Shown here: positions 35,046 to 42,952 of the stretch, in pieces
Position numbering within the stretch: position 1 is the stretch's first letter
How the letters are laid out: each line of letters opens with the position of its first letter
Notes under the pieces: generated by a model
What the model saw: only the letters and a program-made list of their open reading frames with translations
Database searches by the model: none
What the model was told of the DNA's origin: nothing
Program-made: the position numbers and the translations under genes
IMG/VR virus record: IMGVR_UViG_3300023084_000009
Location: 1-64,000 of that record
Reading direction: 5' to 3' (one strand)
Length of the DNA: 64,000 nucleotides
DNA from: a virus

Positions 35046-35930
35046 TTAAAGTCCCCTTGGACCAGTTACACTTTCTCTCAATTTTCTGTCTCTGGCAGCA
35101 TTTATTTTTTGGGTAGATTGGATTGTTCCTCCTTTATAAGCATCAAACCATTCTTGATCAGTTAAAAGTCCCTTGAATGGTCTCTCTACTGGTTCATTTG
35201 TTACTGGATTAATAGGCACATCTTGTGCTGGTGATGGTTCTGGTTGGACAGGAGTTTCTCCTTGTGTATTTGAAGATCCTACTCCCCTTCCTTGAAGGAT
35301 AAGATACCTATCATAGGCAAAAGAAACTGTTACCTTTAAAGTATCTGCTGGACCATAAGAAACAGGAATAGCAGACATTGATTTGGGAAAAGCATTAAAA
35401 AATTGATAAGTCAACATTGGAGATCCAGTTTTAGTAGTGTCTCTTTCAAACTTAGTAATATCAAACCCAGATTGACACTTATAACCTCCCTCTCCTTCTG
35501 GATAGTTAAATCTTCTATAGTATCGAGAATCAGTTTGCCCAAATCTTTGTATATTATTACCAGAAATATAATCCATCCATCCTTCAAAAACTTTAATCAT
35601 TTGATAATTTTTATCGACATAAAAAGTGAAATCACTGTCTATGTAAAGTCTTGTATGGGCGAATTGTTGATTTACTCCATGAAAATTATCTTTTACTTCT
35701 GCTGTAGCAAATGAACTTGCTGGAAGTGTCGCATCAGCACACATTAAACCAGCCTGTTCTCTAATCCAATTAGATGGAACACCATACGTTTTACTAATAT
35801 ATTTTTTTACGACCTCAGGAATACCTCCAATATTAACTTGATAATAATTGGTAAGAGATGGTTTAGCAATGTCCTTGGATTTAAGGACACTCATCTTAGG
35901 TTCTTGGACTACTGTCTTTGGCGATGCCAT
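35046..35930 (-). CDS. 54: Baseplate tail-tube initiator protein, gp54-like
   Basis: 294 residues; T4 gp54 is 320. Tube-protein-like core: Y-Q-V-N-I-G-G near 30, A-T-L-P-A-S-S-F-A, Y-R-R-F-N-Y-P-E-G, then F-P-K-S-M-S-A-I-P-V-S-Y and L-K-V-T-V-S-F-A-Y-D-R-Y, the layout of gp19/gp48/gp54 tube-fold proteins. The C-terminal ~90 residues are Pro-rich then charged. It is the divergent neighbour of gp4; gp48 is three genes away on the other strand. gp54 rather than gp19 is chosen from length and baseplate context. Confidence 0.65.
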   Translation of the reverse strand: MASPKTVVQEPKMSVLKSKDIAKPSLTNYYQVNIGGIPEVVKKYISKTYGVPSNWIREQAGLMCADATLPASSFATAEVKDNFHGVNQQFAHTRLYIDSDFTFYVDKNYQMIKVFEGWMDYISGNNIQRFGQTDSRYYRRFNYPEGEGGYKCQSGFDITKFERDTTKTGSPMLTYQFFNAFPKSMSAIPVSYGPADTLKVTVSFAYDRYLILQGRGVGSSNTQGETPVQPEPSPAQDVPINPVTNEPVERPFKGLLTDQEWFDAYKGGTIQSTQKINAARDRKLRESVTGPRGL

Positions 35931-35937
35931 CTAAATA
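35931..35937 (+). promoter_or_regulatory. Late promoter motif (CTAAATA) for gp4 operon
   Basis: CTAAATA reading rightward, 33 nt before the gp4 ATG. It starts at the base next to the ATG of the leftward gp54-like gene and is mirrored by a copy at 35964-35970. Confidence 0.6.
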
Positions 35938-35963
35938 TCTCTAATGGAGCCTACATTATTAAG

Positions 35964-35970
35964 TATTTAG
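35964..35970 (-). promoter_or_regulatory. Late promoter motif (CTAAATA) for gp54-like gene
   Basis: CTAAATA reading leftward, adjoining the gp4 ATG on the other strand and 33 nt before the gp54-like ATG. The two motifs form exact mirror ends of the 40-bp intergenic region. Confidence 0.6.
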
Positions 35971-36408
35971 ATGTCATATAAGGGAAAATTTCAACCATCA
36001 TACCCACAGAAATACAAAGGTGACCCAACAAACATAATCTATCGTTCTCTTTGGGAGCGAAAGTTTATGGTCTACTGTGATAAAAACCAAAACATTCTAG
36101 AGTGGGGTAGTGAAGAAATTGCCCTTCCATATCGTTCTCCCATTGATAATAGAATTCACAGATACTTTCCTGACTTCTATATTAAGGTGCGAGAAACGAA
36201 TGGTCAGATCAAGAAAATGATCATCGAGATCAAACCAAAGAAGCAAACAGTTGAACCAAAAGTTCAAAAGAAGAAAACAAAAGGATATATTTACGAAGTC
36301 TACGAGTATGCCAAGAACCAGGCAAAGTGGAAAGCAGCACGAGAATTCTGTAAAGATAGATTATGGGAGTTCAAAATCATCACAGAAGACGAACTAGGTA
36401 TTAAGTAA
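35971..36408 (+). CDS. 4: Head completion protein gp4 (gp50/gp4 family)
   Basis: 145 residues; T4 gp4 is 150. Diagnostic segments: Y-R-S-L-W-E-R-K-F-M-V-Y-C-D, I-L-E-W-G-S-E-E-I-A-L-P-Y, H-R-Y-F-P-D-F-Y-I-K and I-I-E-I-K-P-K, a TnsA/endonuclease-like E...D...E-x-K arrangement. Known: gp4 (50) completes packaged heads before tail joining. First gene of the only late plus-strand operon; it ends 1 nt into the next gene. Confidence 0.88.
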   Translation: MSYKGKFQPSYPQKYKGDPTNIIYRSLWERKFMVYCDKNQNILEWGSEEIALPYRSPIDNRIHRYFPDFYIKVRETNGQIKKMIIEIKPKKQTVEPKVQKKKTKGYIYEVYEYAKNQAKWKAAREFCKDRLWEFKIITEDELGIK

Positions 36409-36809
36409 TGCCGAGAAAAACTCTTAAACAGAGAAAAGAAAAATATCCAACAGAGAACGAAGTTAATCGAATTCGTTCCGTAATGGATAATATTATTGGT
36501 ATGGAAGATCCTGATGACGTGATGATGGAACTTATGAGCACCATACCCGAAAGTGGCAGAGCACCAAGTGCTGGAAAGTATTATGCCTTTGTTTATAATC
36601 CCAAGACTCCTAATATACTGTATGATCAAAATCCCCTAGTTGCCGTCACTGATGTATTCGAATGGGGATTTCGTGGTCTTAACTATCACTGGGGTCAAGT
36701 GCGCCAATACACTTGGAATGAAATCCCAGGACAGTTGTATGAAATCTATCCCGAAGAACTTGCCGATGCCAGAGAACTGCCTTTTATGAAACAGCGTCTA
36801 AATAGTTAG
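36408..36809 (+). CDS. Conserved hypothetical phage protein
   Basis: 133 residues, family not named with confidence. An N-terminal basic stretch (R-K-T-L-K-Q-R-K-E-K-Y-P), then P-S-A-G-K-Y-Y-A-F-V-Y-N-P-K-T and D-V-F-E-W-G-F-R-G-L-N-Y-H-W, ending in an acidic helix. This could be a compact SH3-like, DNA-binding or morphogenesis protein. It shares the TAATG junction with gp4 and precedes gp48, so it is probably late and structural or morphogenetic. Confidence 0.6.
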   Translation: MPRKTLKQRKEKYPTENEVNRIRSVMDNIIGMEDPDDVMMELMSTIPESGRAPSAGKYYAFVYNPKTPNILYDQNPLVAVTDVFEWGFRGLNYHWGQVRQYTWNEIPGQLYEIYPEELADARELPFMKQRLNS

Positions 36810-36822
36810 AAAAGTAGCCAAG

Positions 36823-37779
36823 ATGGCAGCAGCACCAGCATTTAACTATAGATACCCTAAAAGTACTATTGATAATTCTCAAGACTTTATTCAGTTTAAC
36901 ATATTTAAGTATGTTAGAGGGCAAAGGGGGATTAATATTAGAGTTGGGGATCCTGATTCAAGAGTAAATGTACCAAATCCAGATGGTTCTAGACCAGAAG
37001 ATCCCCAAACAAAATATACAAAATTTATAGATAAAGAAATATCAAAAAATACTTTGATTGGTGGAGCAGTAAAAGGAGATTCTCAAGGAAGCATAATTTT
37101 ACCAATTCCATCACAATTATCAGACACAAATGCTGCTAATTTTGGTGAAAGTTCACTAAATTCTTTTTATGCAGCAGCAATATCAGAAACACTAAACATA
37201 ACTGGTTCAAATACACCTGGTCAATTTGTAGAGAATCTTGGTAAGTCAGTGGTATCTGCTGCAGATATAGCAAAGGATCCATCAGTACAAAGTATAATAA
37301 AACTTTTTACAGCACAACAAGCAGTTAGTGCTCTTGGTGCTAATATTTCTTTTGAGCAGTTATTTGGACGAGCAACTGGTTCCATTATAAATCCAAATAT
37401 GGAACTGCTATTTAATGGTCCAACACTAAGGCAATTTAAGTTTCAATTTAAATTCACTCCAAGAAGTCAACCTGAAGCAAAGGAAGTAAAAAATATTATA
37501 AAAAGTTTCAAAAAGCATATGGCACCAAGTGGAAGAGATACCAACTTTTTAAAGACTCCGGATGTTTTTGAATTGTCTTATCGGGGAAAATCATCTGAGT
37601 ATTTAAACAGATTTAAACTCTGTGCTCTCACAAATATGAGTGTCAACTACACTGGTGAAGGAAATTATGCCACTTATAGTGATGGTGCTCCAGTTTCTAC
37701 GATTATGGATTTGGCATTCCAAGAACTATCACCAGTTTATCAAGAAGACTACAATGGAGTAGGAGGAGTAGGTTACTAA
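36823..37779 (+). CDS. 48: Baseplate tail-tube cap gp48
   Basis: 318 residues; T4 gp48 is 364. N-terminal Y-R-Y-P, Gly/Ala-rich middle, then a tube-fold C-terminal part: M-E-L-L-F-N-G-P-T-L-R-Q-F-K-F-Q-F-K-F-T-P-R-S, F-L-x-x-P-D-V-F-E-L and T-N-M-S-V-N-Y-T-G. Known: gp48 caps the baseplate and starts tail-tube polymerisation with gp54. One nt separates it from gp53. Confidence 0.8.
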   Translation: MAAAPAFNYRYPKSTIDNSQDFIQFNIFKYVRGQRGINIRVGDPDSRVNVPNPDGSRPEDPQTKYTKFIDKEISKNTLIGGAVKGDSQGSIILPIPSQLSDTNAANFGESSLNSFYAAAISETLNITGSNTPGQFVENLGKSVVSAADIAKDPSVQSIIKLFTAQQAVSALGANISFEQLFGRATGSIINPNMELLFNGPTLRQFKFQFKFTPRSQPEAKEVKNIIKSFKKHMAPSGRDTNFLKTPDVFELSYRGKSSEYLNRFKLCALTNMSVNYTGEGNYATYSDGAPVSTIMDLAFQELSPVYQEDYNGVGGVGY

Positions 37780-37780
37780 A

Positions 37781-38428
37781 ATGGGATACTTTAGAGAACT
37801 TCCAAATCTATTATATCCTTCTTATCTTTCTGATAAGAATTCATCTCTCAATTACATTGAGGTCAAGAACCTCTTCCGTAGAGTCAAACTAAGAGACGAT
37901 CTTCAAAATGTTTTAACTCTTTTCAATAAGTATGAAGTTCCAGAAGGATCAAGACCAGAACTTATTGCTGAAGAAGTTTATGGAGATCCAGAACTTGATT
38001 GGGTGGTTTTAATTACAGCAGGAATTATTAACGTTCGAGATGATTGGCCTCTTTCAGATCGAGATCTCTATAATTATGCCTACGAGAAATATGGAACCGA
38101 TTTGAACGCAACCCGCTTTTATGAAACTACAGAAGTTAAAGACTCTAATGGTCGTTTAATTCTTCCCAAAGGAAAAGTAGTTGACGGCACTTTTACAATT
38201 CCAAATCCTGCTGATCCAACGGCAACTCTAAATCCTGTTACTGGCATTAGCAACTACGAATATGAAGTTCGCAAGAACAATAAAAAGAGAAGTATCTATC
38301 TATTAAAACCAAGATACTTACAACAGTTCTTGAATGATATGAGAGACATCTTTACATATCAAAAATCTTCTCAGTATATTAACGAAAAATACATTCAAAC
38401 TGAGAATTTAAACATCACTCTTCCATAA
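37781..38428 (+). CDS. 53: Baseplate wedge subunit gp53
   Basis: 215 residues; T4 gp53 is 196. Seen: L-Y-P-S-Y-L-S-D, V-K-N-L-F-R-R-V-K-L-R-D-D-L, A-E-E-V-Y-G-D-P-E-L-D-W-V-V-L-I-T-A-G-I-I-N-V-R-D-D-W-P, the LysM-like gp53 core. Known: gp53 joins wedges to the hub. Last gene of the plus operon, converging with and overlapping the Mom-like gene by 21 bp. Confidence 0.88.
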   Translation: MGYFRELPNLLYPSYLSDKNSSLNYIEVKNLFRRVKLRDDLQNVLTLFNKYEVPEGSRPELIAEEVYGDPELDWVVLITAGIINVRDDWPLSDRDLYNYAYEKYGTDLNATRFYETTEVKDSNGRLILPKGKVVDGTFTIPNPADPTATLNPVTGISNYEYEVRKNNKKRSIYLLKPRYLQQFLNDMRDIFTYQKSSQYINEKYIQTENLNITLP

Positions 38429-39007
38429 GAGTTCTAGTTTCTTATCAAACATCATAACATATCGGTGCTTGCGGGAGCGTTCTTTCCATTCTCCCTCAGC
38501 ACCTTTTACTTTGCCACGAGAGTGCTTAGTTCCGTCTGAATAGTAGAAATCTTTTTTTGGTTCTGTAAGACCACAATACTTAAAGTTACAAGCGCGATAG
38601 ATTGTGCCAATATGAAAATCGTTATCAGCGTAAGAGATGATTGCTTTAACTTTAGTATCCTTTCGTAACTGTTTAATCGCTCTTGAAACAAACCAAGAAG
38701 TGATATTATATTCTGATTGTTGGGTTTCAGGGTGTATGCAAAGTCGTGAAAGTTCAAATAGTCCCTCTTGCTCATCTCTCCTTAAACCAAATGCTCCTTG
38801 TGCTATTTCTGGGACAGGGAGTCCAGTAAAAATACAGACTCCCTTAATACCACCAATATTCAGTGGACTGAAATCATTGCTCTCATATAAACCGTAGTTG
38901 TATCCAGATTTAAAAGACTTAGAAAAGTCCTTAAGATAATGAAACCGCAGAAGTAACTCTGCGGCTTCGGATTTACTTACTCGATCGATATGGTAATTAG
39001 ATTTCAC
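38408..39007 (-). CDS. Mom-like DNA adenine modification protein (GNAT-type)
   Basis: 199 residues from a GTG start that overlaps the upstream stop (GTGA). Features shared with phage Mu Mom and its cyanophage relatives: L-L-x-x-F-H-Y-L-K, G-x-P-V-P-E-I-A-Q-G-A-F-G, F-E-L-S-R-L-C-I, S-Y-A-D-N-D-F-H-I-G-T-I-Y-R-A-C-N-F and a basic tail. Known: Mom adds a glycinamide-type (acetamido) group to adenine, protecting against restriction. Last gene of the replication operon, consistent with modification of newly made DNA. Confidence 0.8.
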   Translation of the reverse strand: MKSNYHIDRVSKSEAAELLLRFHYLKDFSKSFKSGYNYGLYESNDFSPLNIGGIKGVCIFTGLPVPEIAQGAFGLRRDEQEGLFELSRLCIHPETQQSEYNITSWFVSRAIKQLRKDTKVKAIISYADNDFHIGTIYRACNFKYCGLTEPKKDFYYSDGTKHSRGKVKGAEGEWKERSRKHRYVMMFDKKLELLWKSDV

Positions 39008-39072
39008 TTGAACAGTAAGTTAAAATATGCTGCCACAACTAAAAGTGTAAGACAGATTTGGTTGTATTTCAT
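39004..39072 (-). CDS. Membrane micro-protein (22 aa)
   Basis: 22 residues: a short polar start M-K-Y-N-Q then the hydrophobic run I-C-L-T-L-L-V-V-A-A-Y-F-N-L-L-F-K, a single membrane segment. It overlaps the preceding stop (ATGA) and the next GTG start (GTGA), so it is coupled on both sides, the main reason to call it real. Function unknown. Confidence 0.5.
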   Translation of the reverse strand: MKYNQICLTLLVVAAYFNLLFK

Positions 39073-39188
39073 CGACCGAATTTACGATCCATACGAAGTT
39101 TAATATAATACATGCCGATGATCCAGAGGGAGAAGAGAAACCCTTCTCCGTAACTTAGATTCATCCAGGCATCTAGTGCCTCGCCCAT
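39069..39188 (-). CDS. Small membrane protein (39 aa)
   Basis: 39 residues with one likely transmembrane helix (G-F-L-F-S-L-W-I-I-G-M-Y-Y-I) followed by a basic tail (K-L-R-M-D-R-K-F-G-R), predicting an inside-positive topology. Its ATG overlaps the gp32 stop (TGATG) and its stop overlaps the next micro-protein (ATGA). Probably expressed from the gp32 promoter. Function unknown. Confidence 0.6.
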   Translation of the reverse strand: MGEALDAWMNLSYGEGFLFSLWIIGMYYIKLRMDRKFGR

Positions 39189-40117
39189 CACTCTTCTGCC
39201 AGTCGTGCGAAGTAGGACATTGCGTCATCATCATCTTCATCAGAGGATGAGGAGACAGTGCGAGTGGGTTGAAGAGTATTCAGTTCATCGCGGAGATCTT
39301 CGGTAAGATCACGAGAAGAACCACGGGTGTTCTCTTCCTCATCAAACTCTTCAGGATCCTGATAACGAGGAGTGCCCTTGTTACCCAGCACATAGTCCAG
39401 ACGCTTCTTCAGATCATCATAGGACTTGAACTGATCGGCAGCAACGAGTTCGGCAAGAGAATACTCTTTCTTCCAGATTGCTTCCATAGCGTCATCATCG
39501 TCCAGAAGTGCATCAGGACGGGCAAACTCAGAAGAGTCATAGTTGCGGTAACCAGCAACGTTCTTTGCCTTCAGTTTGAAGTTAGCACCCTGCCAGAAAT
39601 CGAACGGATCGATTGCTTCCTCATCTTCAAACTCAGGTTGCATAGCAGCAGTGAGTTTGTCGAAGATCTTCTTACCGAACTTGAACAGGAACACACGACC
39701 TTCATTGGAAGGATTAGCAGGATCCTTGACCACATAGATGTTTGCCATGTAAGTCAGTTTGCGCTTCTGCTTGCGTGCTGCTTCCTTACCAGCATCGGTG
39801 CCGTTGTTCCACAGCATCGTGTTGTACTCGGACACAGGATCCTTCTGACCAAGAGTAGTCAGAGAGTTCTCAATATACCAACCACCAGGACCTTGGAAGG
39901 CGTGACTGTAGAGTTTCACGAAAGGAAGGTCCTCACCATCAGGAGCGGGAAGGAAACGGATAACGGCATAACCGTTGCCGCTCTTATCACATTCCAGTTT
40001 CCAGAGACGCTCATCGCTGCTGGAACCACCATTGTTATTCATTTTTTCGACTTCCTTGACCAGTTTCGCGGTCAGGTTGCCAAGCTTAGATTGCTTTTTA
40101 AGGTCGGAAAACGACAT
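39188..40117 (-). CDS. 32: Single-stranded DNA-binding protein gp32
   Basis: 309 residues; T4 gp32 is 301. N-terminal basic L-K-K-Q-S-K-L-G-N-L-T-A-K-L (LAST-like cooperativity region), OB-fold core with Y-A-V-I-R-F-L-P-A-P, and a very acidic Ser-rich C-terminus (S-S-S-S-D-E-D-D-D-D-A). The zinc-finger cysteines of T4 gp32 are not obvious. Known: coats ssDNA and recruits gp59 and the replisome. It has its own sigma70-like promoter. Confidence 0.9.
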   Translation of the reverse strand: MSFSDLKKQSKLGNLTAKLVKEVEKMNNNGGSSSDERLWKLECDKSGNGYAVIRFLPAPDGEDLPFVKLYSHAFQGPGGWYIENSLTTLGQKDPVSEYNTMLWNNGTDAGKEAARKQKRKLTYMANIYVVKDPANPSNEGRVFLFKFGKKIFDKLTAAMQPEFEDEEAIDPFDFWQGANFKLKAKNVAGYRNYDSSEFARPDALLDDDDAMEAIWKKEYSLAELVAADQFKSYDDLKKRLDYVLGNKGTPRYQDPEEFDEEENTRGSSRDLTEDLRDELNTLQPTRTVSSSSDEDDDDAMSYFARLAEE

Positions 40118-40161
40118 TTGGATTACCTCGGATTAATTGGATTCGGGGGATTTACTCGGAT

Positions 40162-40190
40162 AGTATAGCAAGGATGCCCTCAGTCGTCAA
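40162..40190 (-). promoter_or_regulatory. Sigma70-like promoter upstream of gp32
   Basis: TTGACG (40185-40190), 17-bp spacer, TATACT (40162-40167) on the minus strand. It overlaps the 3' end of the DUF1825 gene and gives a leader of about 35-40 nt before the gp32 ATG. Confidence 0.7.
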
Positions 40191-40512
40191 GATATTGCTT
40201 GAGGGATTCGATTGTTTGACTCATACTATTGAATAAAACAGACATATCGGTTTCTGCGGGAAATCCCATCAAAGAAACCGACTTGCGTAGGTTCTCTTTC
40301 ATCTCAACCGCTTGTGGATCGTCTGAAAGAGATACTCTAGTATACATCACTCTTTGCTTTTCTAGCAAGGTTTGGAGTTTCTCAATGTGTTCTAATTTGG
40401 TTTCATTAGACATTGAACCAAAACTCAATATACTCCCATAAATTTGCTCTTGAAGTTTATTGATCTCTTTTAGTTCGTCTTGAATAATATCAGACTCAAA
40501 GAATTCACTCAT
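40180..40512 (-). CDS. DUF1825-family protein
   Basis: 110 residues matching the cyanobacterial DUF1825 pattern: F-F-E-S-D-I-I-Q-D-E near the start, L-L-E-K-Q-R-V-M-Y-T-R, L-S-D-D-P-Q-A-V-E-M and a C-terminal M-S-x-T-I-E-S-L-K helix. All-helical. Known: conserved in cyanobacteria and cyanophages with no firm function. Encoded between gp59 and gp32; starts within the end of the 57-aa coiled-coil gene (8-nt overlap). Good evidence for a cyanobacterial host. Confidence 0.75.
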   Translation of the reverse strand: MSEFFESDIIQDELKEINKLQEQIYGSILSFGSMSNETKLEHIEKLQTLLEKQRVMYTRVSLSDDPQAVEMKENLRKSVSLMGFPAETDMSVLFNSMSQTIESLKQYLDD

Positions 40513-40678
40513 TTTCGGTTGCTACCAACTGCTCCTCTTTAGAAGCTTCGATTTGCTCCAGAACTTCAATTGCACCATTAAGACGCATAACAGTATTTCT
40601 GATAGTTTCAAACTGGTCAATTGCAGCTTGACGCTGCTCTTTCAATTGTGCAAGAACTGCATTATTTTCAAGTGCCAT
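40505..40678 (-). CDS. Small coiled-coil protein
   Basis: 57 residues, M-A-L-E-N-N-A-V-L-A-Q-L-K-E-Q-R-Q-A..., entirely helical with heptad-like leucine/isoleucine spacing (I-R-N-T-V-M-R-L-N-G-A-I-E-V-L-E-Q-I). The ATG overlaps the gp59 stop by 11 nt and its stop overlaps the DUF1825 ATG by 8 nt. Function unknown; position suggests a replication accessory. Confidence 0.6.
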   Translation of the reverse strand: MALENNAVLAQLKEQRQAAIDQFETIRNTVMRLNGAIEVLEQIEASKEEQLVATENE

Positions 40679-41270
40679 AAGAAATAATCTCCTTCAAAAT
40701 TTTTTTGTAATTAAACACGTCAATATTTATGAACGGACTATACTTTTTGATTTTCAAACTTACGGTTTCCCACACTGGATCATCCAACTTTTTATCAAAG
40801 TTTTTTGAGAAATGGAATATTTTGTCGTAAATTACGAAGGTTTCTAGAGATATACTCCCGCTTAGAAACTTTTTGAGTATCAGGGGGTGTCCCTTGGTAC
40901 ATTTGAACAAACTCTCTAACTCGTTCTCCGATAACAATTCGTTGCTTTGCTCTTTGAACAAGTACGTCAAACTCTGTTGGCGTCTCCTCCACTCGGAGTA
41001 ATTTCTTTCGCCAGAATTGATAATTTCGCCAATCCATAGGTTTTGCGGGTTGTCGGTGGCAGTGAAATTAGATACTAAAAAATCTACGACTTCTTTATCA
41101 GAATACTTACGCGAGGTCTTTTCAAACCAGTACTTATCCTTTCGTTTATTGAAAGAAGTCATACTGGCACGAGTCCTCGCACCGTATTTGAAGAAATCGT
41201 ATTTTGGATTTGTGAAGTGATTCTTTAGTGACAAATAATGTTGATAAGTTTCAAAGGGAGTCACGGTCAT
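40668..41270 (-). CDS. 59: Helicase loader gp59
   Basis: 200 residues from the ATG at 41270, which overlaps the gp33 stop (ATGA); T4 gp59 is 217. Start reads M-T-V-T-P-F-E-T-Y-Q-H-Y-L-S-L-K-N-H-F, with K-Y-D-F-F-K-Y-G and R-K-D-K-Y-W-F-E, typical of the family. Known: loads gp41 helicase onto gp32-coated DNA. The longer reading from 41327 would run into gp33 and lacks family support. Confidence 0.85.
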   Translation of the reverse strand: MTVTPFETYQHYLSLKNHFTNPKYDFFKYGARTRASMTSFNKRKDKYWFEKTSRKYSDKEVVDFLVSNFTATDNPQNLWIGEIINSGERNYSEWRRRQQSLTYLFKEQSNELLSENELESLFKCTKGHPLILKKFLSGSISLETFVIYDKIFHFSKNFDKKLDDPVWETVSLKIKKYSPFINIDVFNYKKILKEIISYGT

Positions 41271-41527
41271 AGAGGAAGTTTTGCTCTCGATGTTCTCTTC
41301 ATAAAGTTGAGGCGTGTTGCATCCCACTTCAATCTCTCTTTAAGAGGTTTTGAAACGAGTTTCGTGATAGATTCTACCTCAAGATTATTGATTTCGCAAT
41401 AGTGGCAAATAGCATCAATGTAGTTGAAGTTTTCTTCTGCTACAATTTTTTCTATTTCCAGAGCAAATTTAGAAGGAGTCAAAAACTTACTTTCTATTGC
41501 TTGTTCTAGTTCTTTATTGGGTTCCAT
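41267..41527 (-). CDS. 33: Late-transcription accessory protein gp33
   Basis: 86 residues from the ATG at 41527, whose ATGGAACCCAATAA overlaps the exonuclease stop by 14 nt. Key segments: F-A-L-E-I-E-K-I-V-A-E-E-N-F-N-Y-I-D-A-I-C-H-Y-C-E and L-V-S-K-P-L-K-E-R-L, as in T4 gp33 (112 aa). Known: gp33 bridges host RNA polymerase and sliding clamp at late promoters, so it is the probable activator of the ATAAATA promoters here. Confidence 0.75.
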   Translation of the reverse strand: MEPNKELEQAIESKFLTPSKFALEIEKIVAEENFNYIDAICHYCEINNLEVESITKLVSKPLKERLKWDATRLNFMKRTSRAKLPL

Positions 41528-42194
41528 AGAGTTCCAGTTTATCTCTAACAAACTTTCTAATATATTGTGTGAGAAGTTTGATGTACTTTGATTTGTCTCG
41601 TTCTTCATAGACGACGCATTCTCCATTTTCACATGCCATGATAATTACAAGTTTTTTGACTGATATGCCAGTCAGTTCGTACAGCATACAACCATATGCC
41701 ATGCACTGTACAAAATAGTGTTCGATCCACTCTCGTGGTTTGGGTTTTTTAGAAGTCTTAAAATCGATTATTGCTAACTCGCCGTCATATTCAGCGATAC
41801 AGTCAACCGTGCCTGCAATGCCCAGTTGCTTACTATATAGGGAACCTTCTAAGGCGTAAATATTATTTATACGTTTTAGGTCTGTTTTTGAGATTTTGAA
41901 TAAGAAATCTGACATTGGTTGAACCTTTGGTAGTTCCTCATTTTTGAGGTGATGTTCTACCAAGGTGTGCATATCTGTACCACGACTTGTTGCTTTCTTC
42001 GTGATACGATCCGCTTCTTCATCACCAACTTTTTTGCGCCAGTTGATAAAGATCTCCTTATTAAAATGACTGGTCACCGATGTAATCGAGACCAGTCGGA
42101 GAAGTTCTTCATCATCTGGAACTTTATAGTACCTTACTCCATCAATAGTCTCCCTCTCAAGTTGAGGGAGATCAATATCAACATGATTGAACAT
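41514..42194 (-). CDS. PD-(D/E)XK exonuclease
   Basis: 226 residues. Nuclease core: G-T-D-M-H-T-L-V-E-H-H near 72-82, G-I-A-G-T-V-D131-C-I-A-E-Y, then I-I-D144-F-K146-T-S-K-K, followed by Q-C-M-A-Y-G-C-M-L-Y. This is the RecB/MGME1-type arrangement, probably a DNA exonuclease for recombination or host-DNA degradation. It starts in the PhoH stop (TAATG). Confidence 0.82.
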   Translation of the reverse strand: MFNHVDIDLPQLERETIDGVRYYKVPDDEELLRLVSITSVTSHFNKEIFINWRKKVGDEEADRITKKATSRGTDMHTLVEHHLKNEELPKVQPMSDFLFKISKTDLKRINNIYALEGSLYSKQLGIAGTVDCIAEYDGELAIIDFKTSKKPKPREWIEHYFVQCMAYGCMLYELTGISVKKLVIIMACENGECVVYEERDKSKYIKLLTQYIRKFVRDKLELYGTQ

Positions 42195-42952
42195 TAAAAA
42201 CCTGCTTCCATTTTAGCAATAATGTATTCTTTAACGAGACCAGAACGTACAATGTCATCTACACCAAATTCAATTAAATCGAAGGATGGCATTTTACGCA
42301 AGATATTCATAAAATCATGAATACCATTACGCTCGTTTGACTTCTGCAAATCAGACTGAACAGCATCACCACAGAAGCAAATTTTGGTATTTTCACCAAC
42401 ACGAGTAATTATACTATCCAATTCGTGAAAATTCAAGTTTTGGTATTCATCAACGATAACAATAGCATTGTCAAGTGTAGTTCCACGAAGGAACGAAGTA
42501 GACCAGAACTTGATAGTTTCTTGTGATTTGAGATTGCCGTAGAGCATTTCAAAGTCAGCATCACTAGGCATCTGGAACATGTACTTCACCATATTCTTAT
42601 ATGGGATTTGGTAGATGTCTGCCTTATCTTCATGGGATCCAGGGAGAAAACCGATCTCTCTGGTTGCTACAAGCGATCGTACAAGGTAAATACGCTCATA
42701 AGGTGTGGTCTCATCCAATACATCTTGAAGTGCGTTGTAGAGCGTAATAAAGGTCTTACCAGTACCAGCACAACCATAAGCAACAATGTGCTTACCATCT
42801 TTATATGACTCAAACAGAGTTTTTTGGTTTTCTGTAAGTGGTTCAATATCTACCAAATAGTCACTATTAAGAGGTTTTTTCCTCTTCATCTGCTTTGCCG
42901 TGAGTCCAACCCCGATGGGTTGCTCTGCAGATGATCTTTTTCTTCTTGCCAT
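42194..42952 (-). CDS. phoH: PhoH-like ATPase
   Basis: 252 residues. Walker A G60-C-A-G-T-G-K-T67, Walker B A-I-V-I-V-D-E-Y-Q-N and downstream I-C-F-C-G-D-A-V-Q-S-D, as in PhoH. A basic N-terminal tail (R-R-K-R-S-S) precedes. Known: very common in marine cyanophages; linked to phosphate starvation in hosts, but its phage role is not settled. It is embedded in the ThyX-gp32 operon. Confidence 0.92.
   Translation of the reverse strand: MARRKRSSAEQPIGVGLTAKQMKRKKPLNSDYLVDIEPLTENQKTLFESYKDGKHIVAYGCAGTGKTFITLYNALQDVLDETTPYERIYLVRSLVATREIGFLPGSHEDKADIYQIPYKNMVKYMFQMPSDADFEMLYGNLKSQETIKFWSTSFLRGTTLDNAIVIVDEYQNLNFHELDSIITRVGENTKICFCGDAVQSDLQKSNERNGIHDFMNILRKMPSFDLIEFGVDDIVRSGLVKEYIIAKMEAGF

Noticed and set aside
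40668-41327. Longer gp59 reading starting at 41327
   Set aside because: The extra 19 residues overlap gp33 and lack family character; the ATG at 41270 makes the usual ATGA junction.
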